The notes under the pieces: generated by a model
Told to the model about the DNA's origin: nothing
Seen by the model: the letters and a program-made list of their open reading frames with translations, nothing else
The model's database searches: none
NCBI GenBank assembly: GCA_021613535.1
Contig: CP075494.1
Coordinates: forward strand, 4,092,001-4,156,000
Origin: Adineta vaga
Lineage: Eukaryota; Rotifera
Length of the DNA: 64,000 nt
Direction of reading: 5' to 3'
Position numbers and translations under genes: made by a program
Shown here: positions 57,401-64,000 of the stretch, one piece after another
Position numbering within the stretch: the first letter of the stretch is position 1
Layout: the number at the start of each line of letters is the position of its first letter

Positions 57401-59531
57401 TGGTAAACCAATTGCTAACGGTTTTTGAAAACAACCGCTCAGAGATTTATAACCAATGATTGTTTTGGTTGCACATAGTACACGTCTTGGCTTCGAACAA
57501 TTGCTGACTGATGTTTTTGTTAGAACAATACTTCCAATATCGTCGATGGTTGAACGTGTAAAAACTAAGCAAGAATCATTGTTACTAGTAGAGTTATCAG
57601 CATTAATCATTTGAAATTCATTTATAGAGACCCGAGTGACGTTAGTTTTGGACTTTACTGGTTGTATATTTTCAACTGTTAATGCACTACTTGATATATC
57701 TAAGAGAAAACAATATATTAAATTTAAAACATGTGCATCTTTTCTTCTTCAACCTAATCGATACTATGTAGCGAATAAGTTAAGACAATGACAATCTTAG
57801 TGGTATACTATATCTATATCGAGAGATAAACAACAGTTTATCTACAATAATGAAGAACTACTGTACTAAGAGAGAAAATATGAATTGATTTTTTATTGAA
57901 TACTTTACTTGTATCAAGAAGAAAAAAGCCAAGTCGACCTTGCCATTGTGCTGAATAAGGAACAATTTCACTTCCATGTAATTTACTATCATAGTCTGCA
58001 CCTTCATCATTTTTTTCCGTCTCGATATAAATAAATTCATTATCGTCAGTATCATCGAAAATAGGTTTCATTTCATCCTCATGTTCTATATTTAGTTTCA
58101 TTTGTAACACCGTAAAACAACTGTTTTTGGCTTCTTGTATTGTTTTACTTCTATCAGATATTTGATAACAATGGTTATTTAAATCAAGCCAATTCTTTGG
58201 ACATTCATGAGACTTTTGGTTTGTAGTATATTCATACCTGTAATATGATCTAATGATATCATATGATGATTGAGTTTCAGCGGTCAGAAACATTATACAT
58301 AATTTAGAGGATGATGTATATGTATACGAGTAATATGATAAATACTCCTGAGAACGTAAACACCCATCTTTTATTGTATAATATGTACGATCATAAGATA
58401 CAGAACTTATTATATCAGAATTGTATGAATATGTTGATGAGCAAGCCCATTTAGGATTAATGTTACTACGATTTGTAAAGGATATTCTAACAGACGATTT
58501 TGTTGAGTTGAACTTTTCGATAATTTTCAGAACTGAATCCCATGTTATATTTCCATCATAAGCATATATTTCCGTTCCGGATGGACATGAATCGAGCACA
58601 GTCATACATGCCTTTTGTTCTCTCACATAAACATAACCGATCGGACATAAATCACTTAAATCATAAATAGCCCATATTCGTGAATCATTCGTTGAGCCAC
58701 ATTTGAACATATGTTCAATGTTTGAATCACCGAATATATTATTACAATAAAGATTACATCTATCATTGGACAGAGCTGTTGAATTAAGGAAATCATTAGA
58801 AGCAATGTTCAATTTATTCTGTTTTATGCATGAACATTGATTATTATCACCATTGAAAGCTGGAAGAAAATATTCAGTTATTTTTCTGTTAATAACTGTT
58901 ATTTGAGAGTAAAGATGAGATTATGAATGATTATTTCATTTCATATTCATACCTTCACCCTCACCCACCCTCAAAATGAGTTCTGAATATGCATTTCTTT
59001 ACCTATAGATTCTGTCGTCGTATTTCGATCAAGGCATGCAGCGGCACAGCGTTCCAATTTGTTCAATCCTAATTTGCTAGATGTTTCGTCGATTTTTACT
59101 TGTATTATATCAGAATCAGCAGAAACATTTCGAAATTTGCATGCTCTGAATTCAATTTTATAATTGAGCAAATGAAGGTGCTTGGTAAAAAATGGATTTT
59201 CAGCATATGCTGAATAAGCGTCTGATCCACCACATAAATTATTTGATTTAACTTTACTATAACCCGCCATTGGACAGCGTATTGAACACTCACTATTCTT
59301 TCCTTGATTGTGATCCATGAGACCACTCCATGAACATCGACATATGGAACCTTGTATAAAGATTATCGGTGTTTCACATAAAAGAAAACATAATTTTGGT
59401 TCCATATATGAACTTTCAAAATAACTGTCATAAAATACTTGTTGATAGCAGCCAATATAATGATAAGAACCATGAACAGATTGTGCTATAACAATGATGA
59501 GCAAATAAAATAATACTCTTGAATAAAGCAT
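54432..59531 (-). CDS. WSC and C-type-lectin multi-domain membrane receptor
   Basis: Six exons, 59003-59531, 57909-58859, 57217-57699, 56150-56581, 55025-56081 and 54432-54663, join in phase to 1227 aa. Signal peptide about 1-21. WSC-like units: about 23-110 (YIGCYQQVF...CFLLCETP), 127-240 (CAAACLDRNTT...CSCIKQNK), then after exon 3 GCFQKPLA...CLSICRK...CYCLNYG, and CIYLHSIN...CLEICNR...CLCTNN. C-type-lectin-like stretches follow WSC pairs: CPKNWLDLNNHCYQISD and YLINDYCYKVNFHETTWNEA with KAECTRDNATL. A membrane helix lies at about 1168-1190 (FFILSIISAVVLLVLGTIWW), then a 37-residue tail. WSC domains bind carbohydrate, so it probably is a glycan receptor. Introns of 635 and 361 nt are long for this window. 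No lesion. Confidence 0.88.
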
Positions 59532-59632
59532 ATTCTGTTCAAAAAGTTTAAGTAAACAAATATGAATACTTTTATTTCATATCACGAGAAAATCGTAAGA
59601 AAAGACATGTTCTCGAAAGTAGAAACGAAGCG

Positions 59633-59645
59633 CTTATATACCCTT
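59633..59645 (-). promoter_or_regulatory. Possible TATA box of the lectin receptor gene
   Basis: Minus-strand GGGTATATAAGCGC about 105 nt upstream of the start codon; a textbook-like TATA element. Confidence 0.45.
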
Positions 59646-60430
59646 GATCACACATATGTGACTCACGAGATATCAAAACGAGGGTTATTACAACAGATGA
59701 TGAAGAAAAGTAATTTTTATTCGATGATAAAGAATGAGATGAGAAATATGAGATGTTTCTAAACTATTTTCAATTAAGTCATCGATAATGAAAAAAGCGA
59801 GGAGATCGAAGACCTTTACTTTCATGTGATTTATATTTGATACGTAAATATGATTGTTATTTTTTCTATTTTATTTTATTTGTTAGATAGTATTACATTA
59901 TGTTATTAAGATTAACAAATAGAATCTTGTAGATGAAAACCAAAAGCTTAAACTACAACGAATATATATGTGCAGAAAAAGAAAGAAAACACTTATTTAG
60001 AAGTTAGTGTCATGGAGTGACATCTAATGATGCTATAACAATTTCAATTTCTCATTCGATCATTCTCAACATCACAATTGGTTTAATTTCGTTCTGAATC
60101 GACTTTCAGTAAAAAATAATATCATGTTCTTCTTTCTCCAGTAGTTATCTACGAAATAAATCACATCGATTGGACTAGAGTTATCAACAAAAACCTTGGT
60201 TCAGTTATAGCTTCATTTTTATCTTTCTCCACTCATTCAAACAAGAAAAAAAACAACACCATGAGAAAATAATACTCTTTTTTTCCTTTCTGTTAACTAC
60301 ATACGATACAACGAAGCTTTTTCTCATTAATGTTTTTCTTCCAAATGGTTTACTTTTGATTTCTTATAAGCACATTTTCTTTTCTTTTTTCCAAAGATAT
60401 TACAGTTTAGTACAAGACAAACAAAAAAAA
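59646..60430. other. Divergent promoter region
   Basis: Between the lectin receptor (-) and the glutathione transferase (+). AT-rich, no coding likeness. Confidence 0.4.
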
Positions 60431-61165
60431 ATGGTTGATAAAAAACCAGTGATAAAATTATACGGAATGAAAATGTCGACATGTACTCGACGAGTTCGAT
60501 GTGTACTAGAAGAAATGGGTTTATCGTATGAAATTATTCTCGTTGATTTGGGCAAGGGTGAACACAAACAAGCGAATTATCTTGCACTTCAACCATTTGG
60601 CCAAGTTCCATTACTTGAAGATATTGATGGAACAAAAATATTCGAATCGAGAGCAATTATACGGTATTTAGTTAAAAGATATCCAACGGAAGGTAAAGTT
60701 TTGTACCAGTTGACCTTTCATTTTGGTGAAAATGTAGCGTTTGTGTAATATTTAGGTGCAAAAGTTCAACCCGAAGATGCAAAGAACTATGGTCAAATGG
60801 AACAATGGTTGAATGTTGAATCTGAACACTTTAATCGTGAAGCTACCACACTGGTTTGGGAAACTTTATGGAAACCGAAAATGAAACATTTAGGTGAAAT
60901 GGATGAAAAGTTAGTGGAAGAGAAAAAAAAGAAACTAGAAAGTATTTTGTTAATTCTTGATACTCATCTGGCAACGAATGAATATTTTGCTGGAAATCAG
61001 TTTACAATGGCGGATATTAGTTATTTACCATATATCGAAAATCTCATTCGAGCTGGTCATCGTGATCTTTTATTATCGAAGAAGAGTTTTGCTGCATGGT
61101 GGAAGAAATGTAGCGAACGATCAAGTTGGATATTATGCAAAACGGAACAAGAAATAGAGTTTTAA
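60431..61165 (+). CDS. Phi-class-like glutathione S-transferase
   Basis: Exons 60431-60692 and 60756-61165 join in phase to 223 aa, the usual GST size. The start is the ATG of MVDKKPVIKLYG. The thioredoxin-like domain has MSTCTRRVRCVLEEMG (active-site Ser/Thr region as in phi GSTs), VDLGKGEHKQANYLALQPFG, QVPLLEDIDGTKIFESRAI (GSH gamma-Glu binding ES) and RYLVKRYP. The helical domain has WLNVESEHFNREA, VEEKKKKLESILLILDTHLA, YFAGNQFTMADISYLPYI (N-capping box) and the C-terminal AAWWKKCSERSSW. It conjugates glutathione to electrophiles or acts as a peroxidase. Phi GSTs are typical of plants, fungi and bacteria, so a foreign source is likely. No lesion. Confidence 0.92.
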
Positions 61166-61411
61166 ATAAATTCCGTCCTAACAATCCTAGCGTAGTAATC
61201 CATGATTTTCTTTTCTATGATCTGTTTTCTTTTTCTGTATTGTAATTATGAAATATATTCAGGAGCGTGAATAATGTTTCGATGACGTATTTGTTTATAA
61301 TACGTAGATTGGCGTCACTTCCTTTCACAATAAAAACAACGTTAACAAGGTATGGTATATAAATGAAATATTTATTTTTTTTCATATGAGATAGTCTAAA
61401 AAATATCGAAT

Positions 61412-62471
61412 ATGAACAAAACTACGATTGAATTGTTACCTACTGAGTTATGGATGATATTATTTCAATATTTCGATGTTTGTGAATTGTATGCTCAATT
61501 CAATGGACTTAATTCAAGAATTGATCGTATTATACAATCGGTAAATAATCTCTGTTTAAGAATAGATGAAGCCAACCATATCTTCTACCTCGAACATATT
61601 ATGCCATGGATACATTGTGAAAATGTCAACTCTTTATCATTTTTGGATGACTCGAAAACATATCCGCAAACCGAATTTTTCTTACTTTATCCGCTGGAAA
61701 AATTCATAGAACTTCGTTCATTTGTATTTCGTGGTTGGAGTCTTCCGTTTCACAACCCTCGAGAAGTAATTGAACAACTCCCACATTTAACATATTTACA
61801 AAAACTTGACGTCGAGCTTCACGAATTTCCTCAAGATAATTATGAAGAAAATAACAAACGTCTTATGGAACTTATATTTAACTCCAGTGATAATTTACGA
61901 AAGTCATTAAAATATGTTATCATGAACATGTACATTGGTCTAAATATACTTCCTTCAGTGACATTCTTACCTACAAATATCGAATACTTTCAAGTTTCTA
62001 TTATCGACCTCGAACCTTTTCTCAAATTAATTCCTTCGTTAGAATCATGTTGTAAAACTATTGAATTCGAATATTTAGAAGTGAATCATACCGGTGAACT
62101 AATATTACCATCACTAAACGTTCTTAACTGCTGTACAAAATTAACTATAAAAACAAATTGTTATTCCAAATTTGGTCATTTAAAAGTTTTCTTAAGTCAC
62201 TTTCCTGAAGTGAAGGAATTGATAATTGATAATGCACCTGCTGATGATCAATTGACAGCTGATCAGCTTGAAATCTTAGTAAGAAATCATTGATCAAAAC
62301 TACTGAAATTTCAATGGATTTATCGTGACGCTTGGTTCGATCATAATGAATTTATGAAAGGATTTTCCCAATCTAAGTTTTGGTCAGAACAAGATGTCGA
62401 ATGTTTATCTGTTTGTTCAAGGCGATGCAAACTTCAGTTAGATCGGAGTTCACAAATTATAAATGAATGCT
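61412..62471 (+). pseudogene. F-box protein gene interrupted by an in-frame TGA
   Basis: The open frame from 61412 codes 293 aa: an F-box (IELLPTELWMILFQYFDVCELYAQFNGLNSRID, residues about 6-40), then a leucine-rich-like body with repeated LPxxxxLxxLxxL patterns. A TGA at 62291-62293 ends it. The same frame stays open and family-like for 58 more codons (SKLLKFQWIYRDAWFDHNEF... ...SKFWSEQDVECLS) to a TGA at 62469-62471. The post-stop segment looks like the conserved C-terminus of bdelloid F-box proteins. Either a recent nonsense mutation or a shortened functional protein. F-box proteins recruit substrates to SCF ubiquitin ligases through SKP1. No intron seen. Confidence 0.7.
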
Positions 62472-62606
62472 GATAATATTGCAATCTCTGTTGCCTTTTT
62501 CCATTTTGAAAAGAAATATTTGCATTTATTATAATCAATAATTTCATAAAATTTCCGTCAGTTGACCAATACAAACGTTAGAGTATCTTTGTGAAACAAA
62601 CAACTT

Positions 62607-62780
62607 GAGGGTGGATTTTATATTCATGCCACAAATGAACAAGAGCGATATGAACGTACAATTGAGCTTCTTACACGGGTTAACACTGGTTATGCACAAA
62701 AGGTCCAAGAGTTAAAACATACTGACCGTATACTCACCATCAAGAGACTTAGAGGACTGGATGATGATTATTTTCATTAA
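62607..62780 (+). other. Coding-like fragment, unrecognised
   Basis: Open frame without ATG: YIHATNEQERYERTIELL, then RVNTGYAQKVQELKHTDRIL, ending LDDDYFH-stop. The helix-like, charged composition looks coding. No splice acceptor can be fixed with certainty and the family is unknown. Perhaps a terminal exon or a relic. Confidence 0.3.
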
Positions 62781-63581
62781 TGAAAACCGTCACTCTGTAT
62801 GACAATCCTTTTTTTCTTTCCTTTTTGGCACAGATGCGTCTGGTTTTGACTTTGCTATATTATAAACAAGATAAATTGACAAAAATTAATCGAATAATGT
62901 AGAGAGTGTGTGACTGGTGAGGTCGTGGGCATGAGATCATCAATCGACTAATTCGAATAGTTAACAAGCATTGCCATTTGATAGCATCTTTTATAGATCG
63001 GACAATCAAATCGATATAAGAGTTGATGCATATAGAAAAGCCTTGGTCACTTGCCAAAAGGGCAAGAATTCAAAGATTTCTCGAACGATTTCAATAGGTA
63101 ACTGTTCAAATGACTTTGAAGGCATCTTATTTTGACGAAGTAGTTTCAACAAACAGTGCATACTATTAAAACGGTATCAGAGACAATTCTATAGAGAAAA
63201 ATATGATTTTATGTTGGCTATTTCTTTGTTAACTTTAGGCAATAATAAAAAAAGAAGAATTACTATCTATTTAACCATCTGACGCACTTCAAAATGTTTC
63301 ACAGAATTATTTTAAAAAAATGACGTATAATTATGATGGAAATTTATTCTTTATCTAGGAAGTAAGGTGTTAGTAGTTATATTTATTCAACAAAAGATCA
63401 GTAAATATTAACAGTATCATATTAAGACAATAAAGGTATGTTGCTTTCATTGTGAAAAAATTGTGGGAGAGAGCGATACATCTTTCGTCGATCCCATCCG
63501 ACATCTGCTCTCTTCAGATGGTGAAAAAGAACAAGATTCAAGAAAACAAAGGCGATTGAACTTGTTTTATTAGAAAGTAAA
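62781..63581. other. Intergenic, nothing recognised
   Basis: AT-rich 3' flank of the DEG/ENaC gene. No coding likeness or repeat. Confidence 0.4.
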
Positions 63582-64000
63582 TTAATGCGATGTATCGATC
63601 ATTGTATTTGTCATAGGTGTCACAGAGGATTTTATTTTATTTTTGCGTACAACGATAGAATGATATAGAAGTCGATAGATCAATTCACATAATTCAATGA
63701 CACTCAAAACACTCAATCCAATCCATCTAAACATATATACAGATGAGGTTGAAGAGAGAAAATTGTCTTACTTACAATCCTGTTTGTCCACCAATTGCAG
63801 AAAAAGTATCATTGAATGTTAATTTAGCTTCTTGATTGTATTCGATAGTATATTTACTACCACATGATATTTGCAGTTTCAAATAATTTCGATCGAAATA
63901 ATAATCAAAACGTTGTCCTATATCGCTGGGAAGTAAAACGCTGATATTTGATGAACTATTTAATATTAATTCTCGCCAATATTCTCGATCACCTTCTGAT
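63582..64000 (-). CDS. DEG/ENaC (ASC) sodium channel, 3' end only
   Basis: Two exons in phase: 63776 to the window edge, and 63582-63726 with the stop. The first codes extracellular beta strands (YWRELILNSSSN, FDYYFDRNYLKLQISC) and TFNDTFSAIGGQTGL, the pre-M2 region typical of amiloride-sensitive channels. The second codes M2, with GLWIGLSVLSVIELCELIYR. The G-L-S row corresponds to the G/SxS selectivity filter, here G-L-S, and SVIELxE is the conserved end of M2. A short basic C-tail follows. Most of the gene lies beyond the window. Such trimeric channels conduct sodium in response to peptides, acid or touch. Confidence 0.88.

Overview
The window looks like a piece of a bdelloid rotifer nuclear genome (Adineta/Rotaria/Philodina type). 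It is AT-rich and eukaryotic. Real genes are split by many GT-AG introns, mostly 45-60 nt. The families are those expanded in bdelloids: PAN/FG-GAP secreted proteins, LDLa-EGF-7TM receptors, rhodopsin-like GPCRs, ADP-ribosyltransferases with ankyrin or TPR repeats, WSC/C-type-lectin receptors, and genes of bacterial, algal or fungal type. I assigned the organism from gene content, not from a database search.

Layout. 1-1.5 kb: 5' part of a PAN-FG-GAP secreted protein (-). 2.5-3.3 kb: arginine-methyltransferase relic (+). 3.4-5.9 kb: a 10-exon, 646-aa type I membrane protein (-). 6.7-11 kb: a decayed LDLa/EGF/7TM receptor (+), then an intact single-exon GPCR (-). 12.4-15.7 kb: a Ubl-Ubl-ankyrin-ADP-ribosyltransferase gene with two frame breaks, then a secreted glutathionylspermidine-amidase-like enzyme (both -). 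15.7-21 kb is gene-poor and holds a degenerate ~90-bp tandem array of about 22 units. 21.4-25 kb: a DED-transmembrane gene whose frame and splice sites allow fusion to a 20-unit TPR array (+). 25.7-30.3 kb: dynein light chain LC8 (+), a tRNA-Gly-like gene, and small secreted or membrane proteins. 31-33 kb: relics of an ART-TPR gene and an amidotransferase-like domain. 33-36 kb: a WrbA-type quinone reductase (-) and a PAN protein with an 18-residue repeat (+).

37.5-46 kb is the most striking part. Three protein-kinase-domain genes stand head-to-tail on the minus strand: an eIF2-alpha-kinase-like protein with a C-terminal propeller-like region, a kinase with an unfamiliar C-terminal domain, and a paralogue with that same C-terminal domain, a pseudokinase and four RRM-like units plus a CCCH finger. 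RNA-binding modules, an apparent pseudokinase and stress-type kinases side by side suggest an RNA-sensing or translation-control module; that function is inference.

46-64 kb: a LCIB-type (theta) carbonic anhydrase relic, two GPCRs, a caspase-fold protease with a decayed second copy 3 kb away, a 1227-aa WSC/C-type-lectin membrane receptor, a phi-class glutathione transferase, an F-box gene cut by an in-frame TGA, and the 3' end of a DEG/ENaC channel. Decayed genes are unusually frequent (about ten). Most multi-exon models below were checked exon by exon for phase; where phase fails I say so.
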